Source: JAEWWD01 sp964440115 (GTDB lineage: Bacteria > Bacillota > Clostridia > Christensenellales > CAG-138). Taken from it: a stretch of 64,000 bases of DNA. Below, one piece after another: positions 24,490 to 33,228 of the stretch. The notes below the pieces were generated by a model. It did not search any database and was not told the origin of the DNA. It saw nothing but the letters and a program-made list of their open reading frames with translations. Location of the stretch: assembly GCA_964440115.1 (NCBI GenBank), contig CAYTPV010000011.1, positions 54,178-118,177 on the forward strand, given 5' to 3'. Both the position numbers and the translations under genes were made by a program. Position 1 is the stretch's first letter. Each line of letters starts with the position of its first letter.

Positions 24490-24934
24490 TCAAATATCAA
24501 TTCCGATTACGTATATAGGCACTTGGATGGCACTTCGTATATGAGGCAAGTACTTGACAAACGCTGTCGTTGTTGTTATATAGATTCCAAAGGCTATTTT
24601 ATCCAGATTTGAATATGATGCTACCTGAAATTTCAATAAGTCTATTCCTATAAAAGACGCATGCCCAAATTGAACCTCAACTCCCAACCTGTCTTTAAGA
24701 AAATCAAAGCGAGCATACGCATCAGTTTCATTATCAAAAACTTGGGGTTGATGTTCCCAATTATGCTTAATAAATAATTCCTTAAGAATTTTATTGAAGT
24801 TTGGCCTATCAAGAACAGACAGGTCTTTTTGTGGCGCTATATAATATTCCCTCAAGTTCATTCTTCAAAGAGAGTTTCCCGTTGAAAACTTGTTCTGCAA
24901 ATCGATAGGAATACTTGTTTAATCGTATGCTCAT
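24490..24934 (-). pseudogene. BglII/BstYI-type restriction endonuclease, frameshifted
   Basis: The reading resembles BglII-family type II endonucleases. The N-terminus from ATG 24934 (MSIRLNKYSYRFAEQVFNGK, with AGGTG upstream) is in one frame and runs to a stop within about 42 residues; the rest continues from about 24862 in a second frame (LREYYIAPQKDLSVLD). The second part holds the catalytic pattern: Asp in FDFLKD, then Glu and Gln in GVEVQFG at spacings of 9 and 11, the spacing of D84, E93 and Q95 in BglII, followed by FIGIDLLKFQV and a C-terminus ending VPIYVIGIDI. No methyltransferase lies nearby. A single-base shift around 24860 makes it a probable pseudogene unless it is a sequencing error. 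Confidence 0.75.
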
Positions 24935-25020
24935 TATTTCACCTACTTTATTTGCTTGATAATGCCAACAAGTGAAGTAAGCACCTTTTGCTTCAAGACT
25001 TCAAAGAAGTGATTTATCCC

Positions 25021-25099
25021 TAGGGGGCGCGGGGGGCCGCAGCCCGCCCGCTATTAAATAAAATAACTTTTCGTCGCCGCCTGTAGGCGGCGATACCTT
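25021..25099 (-). repeat. Family A single arm (R12)
   Basis: TAGGGGGCGCGGGG, GGGCCGCAGCCCGCCCGC, the TATTAAATAAAATAA linker and CGTCGCCGCC...GGCGGCGATACCTT. It ends 35 bases before the stop of the DUF7000-like gene. Confidence 0.88.
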
Positions 25100-25133
25100 G
25101 TGAATATTATTGAAAGGCTCATAACCCCAAATG

Positions 25134-25619
25134 CTATCCTGCGTTAGCTAATCGCGCGGCTATTGCAGATACGAACTGTTCTACGCCTTCCACTATACCA
25201 TTCATCAATGCCGCCTGATCCTCAAAATCCGGCGCGGATGTCAATGTACATTCGACGATGGCATCCGGATTGGCGCTGTCGTGGAACATGCCCGCGCCTC
25301 TTTCGGTCAGCAGGAACTCAAATTTCTTCGCTATTTCTCTGTTACGGGCGGAGAGCCACACTTCGAAAGCTCCCTTTTCGTGAAGGTAAACAATCGCAAT
25401 CTTAAGCCCTTTCTCTTTGAGCAGCTTGGTGCTCAATGAAAAATAGGACATATCCATATAGCCCTGATATACGCCGCCTATGTCAAAATCGGGATGCTTT
25501 CGGATACACTCGGCGCGCAGTCTGCCTATGAACTCCAATATGCTTTTATAGGCAATCTGTACTTCCCCCTGCTGCAACAGACAGGTATACTCATTGATCA
25601 GCTGATTAAGCGCTTTCAT
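25134..25619 (-). CDS. DUF7000-like unknown protein
   Basis: The 161-residue soluble protein begins MKALNQLINEYTCLLQQG and contains VYQGYMDMSYFS, LKIAIVYLHEKGAFEVWLS and a C-terminal helix. This pattern recalls a family of small clostridial and bacteroidal proteins now called DUF7000, of unknown job; I recognise it from the YQGYMDM...IAIV(Y/F)LHEK pair. GGAAGGA is 6 bases before the ATG at 25619; a longer open frame upstream has no support. It stands alone between a repeat arm and an MFS gene on the same strand. No catalytic motif is obvious. Confidence 0.7.
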   Translation of the reverse strand: MKALNQLINEYTCLLQQGEVQIAYKSILEFIGRLRAECIRKHPDFDIGGVYQGYMDMSYFSLSTKLLKEKGLKIAIVYLHEKGAFEVWLSARNREIAKKFEFLLTERGAGMFHDSANPDAIVECTLTSAPDFEDQAALMNGIVEGVEQFVSAIAARLANAG

Positions 25620-25770
25620 GAAATTTCCTTCCCGCAGGCTGCGATACATTATGAATGTCTGGAAAAGCACACTGCTAATCAACAAATGATACTGTATCTC
25701 CCCCACGCGCATATTTTAGGCGTGCTCTATTGGGATTCTCAAGGAAACGGCTTACTATGACGACGCAGTA

Positions 25771-27027
25771 TCATATTGCCTTATTCACGGAAGGTAGGCG
25801 GGAAAGTACCCATACGCTCCCTATAAAAAACAAGTTAATCACCCATGCAAATGCATAGCTGCCGCTCGCATCAAACACAGCTGAGCCCATAAGTGAACCC
25901 GCCACCGCACCCAGAGAGATAAACATCTGCCCAACGCCGATGAGCGTACCAAACGCCTCATCGCCGAATAGATGTGCGATGAGCAGCGGTGCGCCAACTG
26001 TAGGCAACGCATTGCCCATCCCCAGCAAAACGGCGGATGGGAACACAAAACCCGGGGAAATCATCACTGCAAGCATACAACCCGTCCCCAGCAGTAGCAC
26101 CACTGCACCCGTGGCAATGCCTCTTTTAATACCTGCTTTGTCGCTTGCCGTACCTAAGAGCAACTTGCCCGCAATACCCATTGCGGACGAGACCGATATC
26201 ATTGCAGCTGCCTGTAACTGAGTCAGCCCCGCGTCCGTAAAATAAGAAACCGCGTTCACATTGTACAGGCTGGTGATCAGCCCAAACAGCAAGCAGATCA
26301 AGATCATCGCTTGGAACACTCTGTTACGTAGCATCGCGCTCATTCCAGACCGCTCGGCTCCATGCTCGGCTTCATGCTCGGCTTCATGCTCAGCCTGCGT
26401 TTCAGTTTCTCCGCCGTTCGTGTCCGCTTTTGCAAGCCCCTTTATTGCCGGAGAATCAAACACCGTGAACGCGATTGCGGGCAGAACCACCAGCAGCATA
26501 ACGCAACTCAGCAACCGGAAGGAATATTGCCACCCCCAGTATTCGTTGATATACCCGACAAGGGGGTGCAGTAACATCGCGCCAATGCCGCTGCCCGCCA
26601 TGGCGATCGCTGTCACCCTTCCCCGGATGCGATTTTCAAACCAATTGTTGATGAGCATCGGCACAGGTAAAGAGCATAACATCGTCGTACAAAATCCGAC
26701 TACAGCCGAAGCCATATAGAAGAGCCCGATTCTTTGGAACAGCGAGTAGCCCATGAATGCTGCTGCATTTATGGTGATGCATACGAGCATTGTTCTGCGA
26801 ATTTTACCCTGGGACAAATAGCGCCCTGCAAACGCGGCAGTCAGCATGGAAGAGATGGTTGAAATCGTAATATTGACCGTAACCTGCGTACGGCCCACCC
26901 GCAGCGCCTCTGCCACCGGCTTTACAAACATGGAAGGCAACGTGGTGCCAGCTGTGAAAACCACTGCCATCAGCAGCATACAGGTCGTCAACAAAAGCCA
27001 AGCATGGCAGGATTTCGTTCTTATCAT
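25771..27027 (-). CDS. MFS transporter (OFA-like)
   Basis: The 418-residue membrane protein has twelve hydrophobic segments split into two halves by a hydrophilic loop, the usual MFS plan. The N-terminal half (TTLPSMFVKPVAEALRVGRT, GRYLSQGKIRRT) resembles the oxalate/formate antiporter-like group of monocarboxylate carriers; the substrate is unknown. The central loop contains a repeated AEHEAEHEAEHG run made of a short in-frame DNA repeat, so its length may vary between strains. AGGGGA lies 6 bases before the ATG. It is probably monocistronic. Confidence 0.85.
   Translation of the reverse strand: MIRTKSCHAWLLLTTCMLLMAVVFTAGTTLPSMFVKPVAEALRVGRTQVTVNITISTISSMLTAAFAGRYLSQGKIRRTMLVCITINAAAFMGYSLFQRIGLFYMASAVVGFCTTMLCSLPVPMLINNWFENRIRGRVTAIAMAGSGIGAMLLHPLVGYINEYWGWQYSFRLLSCVMLLVVLPAIAFTVFDSPAIKGLAKADTNGGETETQAEHEAEHEAEHGAERSGMSAMLRNRVFQAMILICLLFGLITSLYNVNAVSYFTDAGLTQLQAAAMISVSSAMGIAGKLLLGTASDKAGIKRGIATGAVVLLLGTGCMLAVMISPGFVFPSAVLLGMGNALPTVGAPLLIAHLFGDEAFGTLIGVGQMFISLGAVAGSLMGSAVFDASGSYAFAWVINLFFIGSVWVLSRLPSVNKAI
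26345..26395. repeat. 12-bp tandem repeat inside the MFS gene
   Basis: About three to four units of CATGCTCGGCTT encode the AEHE repeats of the central loop. The unit is a multiple of three, so changes in copy number keep the frame. Confidence 0.75.
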
Positions 27028-27079
27028 GTCCGTCCCCTATTATTGAATTCCGGAGAGATATTGCTTTTTTACTCCCTCT

Positions 27080-27266
27080 CACGCCCATATTTGGGCGTGC
27101 ATTTGGGGTTTCCAAAGGGTCGTGACGACCCTTTGGTGGGAGTCGGAGCCGCGCGCCGCCTGTGGCGGAATAAGCGCGGCGGAAGACCAGTGAACAAAGG
27201 AGCGCGAGGAAGCGGCCCCTGCCGCGACGCTGTGCGACTATTGTGAACTGTGGGGCGGAGCCCCAA
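27080..27266. repeat. Family B element with nested C (R13)
   Basis: CACGCCCATATTTGGGCGTG, then CCAAAGGGTCG/CGACCCTTTGG, then a C module (27143-27251) whose two ends join the GGTGGG and TGGGGC halves of the B hairpin. C stems are CCGCC/GGCGG and GCGGC/GCCGC. Confidence 0.88.
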
Positions 27267-27275
27267 CGTACCCTC

Positions 27276-27830
27276 TTACAGGAACAGCGACGCTCTTGTC
27301 AGCGGCGACACCCTAAGCCGCACGGTGCCGTCGATACGATTAAGCGCCACACAGCCTACCGCCGGGTCACGGCTGTCGGTGCTTGCGCAGCGATCATCGC
27401 CGAGCACGAACACGCTCTCCCACGGCACAACGGTGGCGGGGAAATCCGCCGGTATTTCGGCGTTGATGTAGGAGGATTCATCGAGCAGCCTGCCGTTCAC
27501 ATACACGTGCCCGCCGGTTATTTCTACCGTTTCACCGGGCATGCCGATGACGCGCTTAATAAGCTCCTCCCCCGTCTGCGGGTGCGCGAATGTTATGATC
27601 TCTCCACGCTGCGGCATGCGCACGTACATGGATACCCGATCCACCAGCAGCACCTCGCCGTCCAACAGCGTGGGCGACATGGACGATCCGTTCACTTTCG
27701 CGGGGATCAGCGCCAGCAAAAACAGTATGCCGAGCACCGCGGCGGCTTCGAAAAACACCAGCAGCCACGTGTAAAAATTCCGCCGCGCATATTCGGGCGC
27801 TTTGTGCGCCGCTCGGGACAGGTTGGGCAT
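27276..27830 (-). CDS. Type I signal peptidase
   Basis: The 184-residue membrane peptidase cleaves signal peptides of exported proteins on the outer face of the membrane. One N-terminal membrane helix (about 24-44) leads into box B with the catalytic Ser50 in GSSMSPTL, box D with the general-base Lys92 in IKRVIGMPGE, and box E VLGDDRCASTDSRD. All catalytic parts are present. AGAGGTGA precedes the ATG at 27830. A second, separate signal peptidase is encoded at 29155-29769 and differs clearly in sequence, so the pair are paralogues with perhaps different substrates. A long leading extension of the frame is repeat DNA and is not used. Confidence 0.93.
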   Translation of the reverse strand: MPNLSRAAHKAPEYARRNFYTWLLVFFEAAAVLGILFLLALIPAKVNGSSMSPTLLDGEVLLVDRVSMYVRMPQRGEIITFAHPQTGEELIKRVIGMPGETVEITGGHVYVNGRLLDESSYINAEIPADFPATVVPWESVFVLGDDRCASTDSRDPAVGCVALNRIDGTVRLRVSPLTRASLFL

Positions 27831-27851
27831 AGATGTCACCTCTTGATATAT

Positions 27852-27932
27852 GCGGGGGCTTTGCCCCCGAACCCCCACCAAAGGAGCGTAACACTCCTTT
27901 GGAAACCTCTCATTCGGGCGACATTGTCGCCT
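27852..27932. repeat. Family B element (R14)
   Basis: GGGGGCTTTGCCCCC, the palindrome CCAAAGGAGCG...CACTCCTTTGG, then a GGGCGACATTGTCGCC hairpin. Confidence 0.8.
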
Positions 27933-28134
27933 GGGAGGATATATTTAGGGTACATCGTTATTATCGAATAAATCTTGGCTCAGGACAAGGGATAACTGGA
28001 TGTAAACTGCCAATTTATTGTAAACCAATATACGATATATCGCATTACTATATCGAAAATACAAGTACTTTTGGCATTTTGACGACGGGCGTCGGGGGAG
28101 CATAGGCGTATGATAAAAGGGGATTATTGGTTCT

Positions 28135-28162
28135 TTGCATGTCCATACTCCAATGCTATACT
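28135..28162 (+). promoter_or_regulatory. Promoter of the TPR protein gene
   Basis: TTGCAT, 16-base spacer, TATACT, leaving a leader of about 140 bases. The stretch 27933-28134 before it is AT-rich with no gene. Confidence 0.65.
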
Positions 28163-28307
28163 TGCGGTAATGATAACAACCTAAGATGTCGTTGATAAAC
28201 CAAAGCCAATCGAATGTATCGTATGAGAATCATGGAACCAAATTTAGCAATTTGCTTTGTCCTTATGCTCAACTAATATTTTACTACACATCACCGGAGG
28301 AAAACAT

Positions 28308-29042
28308 ATGGATGAACCCAAATCCAGTACGGAATTGCTATTCAGGCAAGGTCGTGATTTTTGCATAGAAGGCAGATTTTCAGAGGGGCTTGACTTATTT
28401 TTTGAAGCTTTAAGAATAGTGCCTGATAATGCAGTATTGCACCTCGCCATAGGAATGGCATATCAGGATTTGGGAAATTATGAGGAGGCAATCAAGTATT
28501 ACAAAGCAGCGCTGAAGATCAACCCGCAGTGTGAAGATACCCATTACAATATGGGAACTGCCTACAGCATGATGGGATTAGGAAACAAAGCAATCGAGTG
28601 TTATGACGAGGCCATCAAAATTGATCCTGCATACGCCTCGGCTTACTACAACAAAGGGAATGAATTAAGAGCTTTGGGGCAGCCCCAGCAAGCAATCGAC
28701 ATGTATGATAAATCTCTGGAAATAGACCCCCAGAAAGAAGAGGCCTACTTTAATAAGGCACTTGCATTAACAGATCTGAAAAAACGCGAGGAAGCCATCA
28801 TATTCTACGATAAAGCTATCTCCTTGAATCCTCGTATGGCAGAAGCCATTTATAACAAAGGGAACTGCCTTTTTGCGCTCGGAAGATCGACCGAAGCGTT
28901 GGAATGCTTTACGGCTGCTGTGGAAATTGACCCGAACGACCCGGATTATCTATACAACCAAGGGTACTTGCTTACAAAGTTCGGGAGAATTGATGAAGCG
29001 AAAAAGAATTTTGACCGGTATAGACAGCTTATTTCGCAGTAA
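28308..29042 (+). CDS. Tetratricopeptide repeat protein
   Basis: The 244-residue cytoplasmic protein is built almost wholly of about six to seven TPR units (34 residues each), seen from recurring A-x-x-x-(A/G)-x-x-(Y/L) patterns such as AIGMAYQDLGNYEEAIKYY, TAYSMMGLGNKAIECYDEA and NCLFALGRSTEALECFTAA. No catalytic or membrane part is present. TPR proteins act as docking scaffolds; the partner is unknown. GGAGGAAAACAT precedes the ATG at 28308. The gene is AT-richer than its neighbours, has its own promoter and ends in a terminator. Confidence 0.92.
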   Translation: MDEPKSSTELLFRQGRDFCIEGRFSEGLDLFFEALRIVPDNAVLHLAIGMAYQDLGNYEEAIKYYKAALKINPQCEDTHYNMGTAYSMMGLGNKAIECYDEAIKIDPAYASAYYNKGNELRALGQPQQAIDMYDKSLEIDPQKEEAYFNKALALTDLKKREEAIIFYDKAISLNPRMAEAIYNKGNCLFALGRSTEALECFTAAVEIDPNDPDYLYNQGYLLTKFGRIDEAKKNFDRYRQLISQ

Positions 29043-29044
29043 AT

Positions 29045-29068
29045 GAGCAATCGCGAGGTTGCTCTTTT
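29045..29068 (+). terminator. Terminator of the TPR gene
   Basis: GAGCAA-TCGCGAGG-TTGCTC followed by TTTTG. Confidence 0.8.
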
Positions 29069-29095
29069 GTATAAAGGATTTTCGACCGACAAACG

Positions 29096-29158
29096 CAAGA
29101 AAGTGCCGAAGGCACTTTCTTGAAGACTCACTCCATAAAGTCCAAAGGACTTTGTCAG
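29096..29158. repeat. Two hairpins between convergent genes
   Basis: CAAGAAAGTGCC-GAA-GGCACTTTCTTG and AAAGTCC-AAA-GGACTTT. The second is flanked by a worn copy of the CACTGACAAAG/CTTTGTCAGTG hairpin seen at 18600. They may end lepB transcription. Confidence 0.75.
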
Positions 29159-29769
29159 TGGCTATAATTGACGTGCTCTATTCCGCGCATTTCATCGAGA
29201 GGCCACAGCACCGCGATTGTCTTGCCGACCACCTTTTCATAGGGGATTGGCCCTACCGAAGGCTCGCGGCTGTCGCCGCTGACATTGCGGTTATCGCCCA
29301 TGACGAACACTGTGTTTTCCGGCACTACCTGCGGCGGCATATTGCCGCGCACATAATCGTTCCAGTACGCGCTTTCATCGAGCGGCTCGCCATTGATATA
29401 CACTTCGCCGTCCCACACGTATATTTCATCGCCCGGCAGGCCGATGACGCGCTTGACGCAGCTAATGGTGAAGCCGGGGTAATAGCAGACCACGATATCC
29501 CCGCGTTCGGGGCGCTCCACATAATAGCTGAGCTTTTCCACCAGCATGTATTCGTGGTCGAGCAGCGTGGGGAACATGGATTCGCCATCCACCACGATGG
29601 GCTCCGCTATAAACGCGCGGATGGAAAACGCCACAAGCAGCACCGACAGCAGATATATGAGAAAATCCCAGTTCATGAAACGGCGGTATTCCGCTTCCTG
29701 ATTATGCAGCTCTTCCGCCGCCTGGCGCAATATGCTGATGTCTTTATTGCTTAACGTATTGGCCTTCAT
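29155..29769 (-). CDS. lepB: Type I signal peptidase
   Basis: The 204-residue enzyme has an N-terminal cytoplasmic helix, one membrane segment (about 36-54) and the peptidase boxes: catalytic Ser64 in GESMFPTL, Lys106 in CVKRVIGLPG and the MGDNRNVSGDSR block. It ends the operon mscS-DUF951-lepB; its ATG overlaps the stop of the DUF951 gene by 4 bases, and AAAGGA lies 8 bases upstream. It differs from the second peptidase of the window at 27276-27830. Catalytic residues are complete. Confidence 0.95.
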   Translation of the reverse strand: MKANTLSNKDISILRQAAEELHNQEAEYRRFMNWDFLIYLLSVLLVAFSIRAFIAEPIVVDGESMFPTLLDHEYMLVEKLSYYVERPERGDIVVCYYPGFTISCVKRVIGLPGDEIYVWDGEVYINGEPLDESAYWNDYVRGNMPPQVVPENTVFVMGDNRNVSGDSREPSVGPIPYEKVVGKTIAVLWPLDEMRGIEHVNYSH

Positions 29770-29963
29770 GCCTGTCCTTTCGGCGGAAGCAGCCGTTTGC
29801 CCCGCTTGATGAATTCAGCGCGGTCCATCATGACGATGCGGCCGCAGGCGTTGCATTTGATTTTAATATCCGCGCCCACGCGGATGATTGTCCAATCGTT
29901 GGTGCCGCAGGCGTGGGACTTGCGCATCTCCACGCGATCCTGCAGCTGGAAGGTCTCGATCAA
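29766..29963 (-). CDS. DUF951 family protein
   Basis: The 65-residue protein matches DUF951: LQDRVEMRKSHACGTNDW opens the domain, followed by IKCNACGRIVMMDRAEF, with the three cysteines of a probable metal-binding or nucleic-acid-binding knuckle. Members are found across Bacillota and often lie next to mscS, as here; the role is unknown. Translation starts at TTG 29963, supported by GGAGGT 9 bases upstream and by the TTGA overlap with the mscS stop. It overlaps lepB by 4 bases, so all three genes are translationally coupled. Confidence 0.93.
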   Translation of the reverse strand: MIETFQLQDRVEMRKSHACGTNDWTIIRVGADIKIKCNACGRIVMMDRAEFIKRGKRLLPPKGQA

Positions 29964-30802
29964 GTCGCCGCACCTCCTACCGAAACAAGCGTCTGCCGGG
30001 GGATCTCGATGCCTTCTTTTGCGAAGCGTTCGCGTATGCGCGCGAGCATGGCGCGCTCCGCTGCCCAGTGCGTCATGGGCTGTACGCGCAGCACCATCCT
30101 TAAAGTAATACCCGCGCCGCCCAGCGCTGTAACGCCGAGCACCTGCGGGGCGTCCACCGCCGTGCCGCTTTCTTTTGCGAAAGCTTCCGCTTCTTCGCGC
30201 ATGCAGGCCATGGCGCGGCGCATGTCGGATTCATAGGTCACGTTGACATCCACGAGCGCAAGATAATCCGCGCGCGAATAATTGGTCAGCACGCCTATGG
30301 AGCCGTTGGGGATCACGCTCAGCTCCCCGCGGAAGCCGCGCAGCACGGTCGCGCGCAATGTGACCTCTTCCACGGTACCCGTCACGTCCGCGATTTTCAC
30401 ATAATCGCCGACGGCCATCTGATCCTCAAGAACCACGAAAAGCCCCGCGACAATGTCCTTCACGAGGCTCTGTGCGCCTATGCCCAGAGCGATGCCGCCG
30501 ATCCCCGCCGCAGTGAGCATGGAGCCCATGGTGGAGGTCAGCCCGAGCTGACCCACCACGCCTGCGATGGCGAGGAACCAGATGACATATTTGCTGGCGC
30601 TTTGCAGCATGGTGGAGGCTGTGTCGAGCCGCCTTTGCCGTTCCGGCCCCAGCGATTTGGCGCGCTTTTTATACGAAGCATGGATGAGCCGCGCGATCAC
30701 ACGCTCCGCGAATGACGCGATGATGTATATGAGTGCGATGCCCGCGGCAGTCCAGAGGTAAGTGTCGTAGTTGGTCTGTATGTTTTTCCACAATGTCTGC
30801 AT
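29960..30802 (-). CDS. mscS: MscS family mechanosensitive channel
   Basis: The 280-residue membrane protein is a small-conductance channel that opens on membrane tension and releases solutes on osmotic downshift. Three N-terminal membrane helices are visible, the third being the pore helix with the glycine/alanine pattern GIGGIALGIGAQSLVKDIVAG (shown in part). The beta domain follows (DYVKIADVTGTVEEVTLRAT, RGELSVIPNGSI) and then the cytoplasmic alpha/beta domain. The length is typical for the short MscS type. CGGAGG is 6 bases before the ATG. It is the first gene of the operon with DUF951 and lepB. Confidence 0.95.
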   Translation of the reverse strand: MQTLWKNIQTNYDTYLWTAAGIALIYIIASFAERVIARLIHASYKKRAKSLGPERQRRLDTASTMLQSASKYVIWFLAIAGVVGQLGLTSTMGSMLTAAGIGGIALGIGAQSLVKDIVAGLFVVLEDQMAVGDYVKIADVTGTVEEVTLRATVLRGFRGELSVIPNGSIGVLTNYSRADYLALVDVNVTYESDMRRAMACMREEAEAFAKESGTAVDAPQVLGVTALGGAGITLRMVLRVQPMTHWAAERAMLARIRERFAKEGIEIPRQTLVSVGGAAT

Positions 30803-30883
30803 GGTATCCTCCGGAAATAACGATTTGCGGCGCGTTCGCCCACAAACAGTATTCCCGCAAACAGGGCGGAATGCACAAGAGGT

Positions 30884-31112
30884 AAGGTATCGGCTCTTTG
30901 GAGAGCCGACGATAGTTTTTTTATTATGGGGGAACTGCGTTCCCCCATCCCCCCTCCTTGGGACGCCCGATGGTCAAATTCCTACATATGCACCTTAATT
31001 ACAAGGACAAAGTACAAATTACCACAAGTACCTATAGGGGGCGCGGGGGGCGAAGCCCGCCCGCTATTAAATAAAATAAGTTCTCGTCGCCGCCCCTAGG
31101 CGGCGATACATT
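30884..31112. repeat. Two-armed family A element (R15)
   Basis: Left arm AAGGTATCGGCTCTTTG/AGAGCCGACGA with second stem ATGGGGGAAC/GTTCCCCCAT, unique centre of about 85 bp, right arm TAGGGGGCGCGGGG...GGCGGCGATAC. The two arms carry different stem sequences. A CCGCTGATAAAG/CTTTATCAGCGG hairpin follows at 31117-31149. Confidence 0.88.
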
Positions 31113-31155
31113 ATAAAACCGCTGATAAAGCAAAGAACTTTATCAGCGGAAATGA

Positions 31156-32055
31156 TCATAGATCGATTGGCGCCGGGATATATTCAAGAATGGCCTCAAT
31201 CAAGCGCTGCGCCTTTTCCTCATGCGCCAGATGCCCCGCGTTGCGGATCATGCCGAATTTCGCATCAGCGATGGCCGCATGGTACAACTCGCTCATGGCG
31301 GTGGGATGCCACTTGTCTTCCGCGCCCCAGAGTATGAGCACTTCGGTGCGGACTGCCCGCAGATCCTTTTCCACCTCAGTCTCGTCGAAGTTGAGTGCGC
31401 TCAGCTGTATTGCCTTGCGGGAATAGGAATCGGCTACGGTGGCGAAGTATCCGTCCACCACTTCGTCGGTTATGTTGGTGAGGTCAAATACGCATTCATT
31501 GAGCATGCGCTCGACGGTGCGGCGGGAATACAGCCTGCTCGCGATGCCGCCGAACAAAGAGCTTTGCAGCATGCGCACGGACAGCGGCATTTCCGGCGTA
31601 ATACCGCCGGGAGAACACAGCACGGCCTTGCCCACGCGTTCGGGATGCTTGACAATGAAATCCAACGCGTAGATAGCACCCATGGAGAAACCCACAAAAT
31701 GTGTGCTTTCAATGCCCTTTGCGTCCATGAACTGGCGGATGATTTCGGATTGTTCCGCGATGGTATAATCGAACTGTTCCGGACGGCCGGAATATCCATG
31801 CCCGAGAAGATCAATGGCGATCACGCGGTAATGCTCGGAAAGAGCGTTGAACACGTTGCGCCAGGTATACAGGCTTTGCCCGACGGAATGGATGAGCAGC
31901 AGCGGTTCGCCGACGCCCGCTTCCAGGTAATGTATGCGTGTTTCTTCCGGGGTCGCAACGCCGGCTTTATCGGGAAAGCCCGGCAGCGTAACGGAGACAT
32001 AATCCCCCGTATGTTCGGAATTGATGAACTTCTTCATCTGCAAGGCAAGCGCCAC
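31156..32055 (-). CDS. Alpha/beta hydrolase
   Basis: The 299-residue protein has the alpha/beta hydrolase fold with a full triad: nucleophile Ser in GFSMGA, Asp in WGAEDKWHP and His in AGHLAHEEKA. The HSVGQSLYTWRN block provides the oxyanion hole, and LLGHGYSGRPEQFDY is typical of the esterase/C-C hydrolase group. The substrate is unknown. Translation starts at GTG 32055, which lies 6-7 bases after GGGAGG; the next Met is 6 codons in. There is no signal peptide, so it acts in the cytoplasm. It appears to be monocistronic. Confidence 0.9.
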   Translation of the reverse strand: MALALQMKKFINSEHTGDYVSVTLPGFPDKAGVATPEETRIHYLEAGVGEPLLLIHSVGQSLYTWRNVFNALSEHYRVIAIDLLGHGYSGRPEQFDYTIAEQSEIIRQFMDAKGIESTHFVGFSMGAIYALDFIVKHPERVGKAVLCSPGGITPEMPLSVRMLQSSLFGGIASRLYSRRTVERMLNECVFDLTNITDEVVDGYFATVADSYSRKAIQLSALNFDETEVEKDLRAVRTEVLILWGAEDKWHPTAMSELYHAAIADAKFGMIRNAGHLAHEEKAQRLIEAILEYIPAPIDL

Positions 32056-32206
32056 TGTTTACCTCCCGGCATGCACGCGTTATCACACGCGCATGCAATG
32101 TGTCATCGTGTGTAGTCTTTTTATTCTACAACGTTTATAGCTGCAATGCAACCCAACGCGCCCGCGAACAACTGTGAACGTTAGATGAACATTGCGTTTT
32201 CCCCAT

Positions 32207-32235
32207 TTGCCAATATGCGCTAAATGGGATACAAT
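32207..32235 (+). promoter_or_regulatory. Promoter of the solute-binding protein gene
   Basis: TTGCCA, 17-base spacer, TACAAT. Confidence 0.7.
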
Positions 32236-32367
32236 ACGTTTGATGCGGGCATACGCCCCGTCACGCCCTGAAAACTCTGACCCCGCGCGGGTTTGCGGCC
32301 TTTTGCACAAGCGTGCCGCGGGAAACGATTATCGAGGGCGAACGCTCAGCTAAACGAGGAATGCGTC

Positions 32368-33228
32368 ATGCAAAGACGTCCCCGCCGGCGGCAGGCTCAC
32401 CGCGCGGGCGGCTTGGCCAGCGGCCAGCTGCGCCTGTATCTCACGGTGGCCGGCATCATTATCGCGCTGGTGCTGCTTATATTGCTGCTGCGCCCCGCGT
32501 CGCAGCTTCTCAATGCGCCGGAAATCGCGCGTGCGAAGCGGTTGGGCGTACTGCGTGTGGGCGTGCTTGCGGATATGCCCGGCTTTTCCGTTGTGAAGAA
32601 CGGCAGCGGCGAAGGCTTAGAAGTCAGCCTTGCGCACGCGCTCGCCAAACAGATATTTCCGGATATGGACCCGCAGGTATCCGCTGAACTCGTCGCCGTT
32701 AACCGCTATACGGCGATTTCGCACCTGAAAAAAGGGGATGTGGATGTCGTATTCGCCATGCAGCGCAATACGGGCAGCGACCTCTACACCTATTCCGCGC
32801 CGTATTTCACCGATTCTGTGCAGCTTTTGTGCCGCGCGGGCACCGAGCATGATGCGCTCAAAGCCAAGAGCATCGGCATGATCGAAAACAGCGAATCGGC
32901 GGCTGCCTGGAAGATATACGACCAGAAGAACGACGCCATGCTCAAAGCGCAATATTATGCCTCCTACCCCGATCTTGTATCGGCGCTGCGCGCCGGAAAA
33001 GTCGATTATGTGGCAGTGCCGGGCGCGGTAGTCTCAAGCCTGCTGACATCGGGCATTACGGTGCACGATACCTCGCTGGGGCCGGCGGAATACGTGGCGG
33101 TTTCCATGGCGGAGTCTCCCTCGTTCGCGCTGCTCGCGGATCTTGTGATACAGCAGATGCAGGGCGACGGCGAACTGAACGCGCTGATTTCCCAATACGG
33201 GCTGACGCAGTACACCGCTGAAAAGTAA
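32368..33228 (+). CDS. Membrane-anchored solute-binding-like protein (SBP_bac_3 type)
   Basis: The 286-residue protein has a basic N-terminus and one membrane helix (about 24-46, LYLTVAGIIIALVLLILLL in part), then a periplasmic-binding-protein-like domain of the amino-acid family: LGVLRVGVLADMPGFS, EGLEVSLAHALAKQIF, SHLKKGDVDVVFAM and a C-terminal ALISQYGL. The usual permease and ATPase genes are absent, so it may be an orphan binding protein or a sensor. It lacks a lipobox and stays anchored by its helix. GAGGA is 8 bases before the ATG at 32368. A family A repeat starts right after the stop. Confidence 0.85.
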   Translation: MQRRPRRRQAHRAGGLASGQLRLYLTVAGIIIALVLLILLLRPASQLLNAPEIARAKRLGVLRVGVLADMPGFSVVKNGSGEGLEVSLAHALAKQIFPDMDPQVSAELVAVNRYTAISHLKKGDVDVVFAMQRNTGSDLYTYSAPYFTDSVQLLCRAGTEHDALKAKSIGMIENSESAAAWKIYDQKNDAMLKAQYYASYPDLVSALRAGKVDYVAVPGAVVSSLLTSGITVHDTSLGPAEYVAVSMAESPSFALLADLVIQQMQGDGELNALISQYGLTQYTAEK

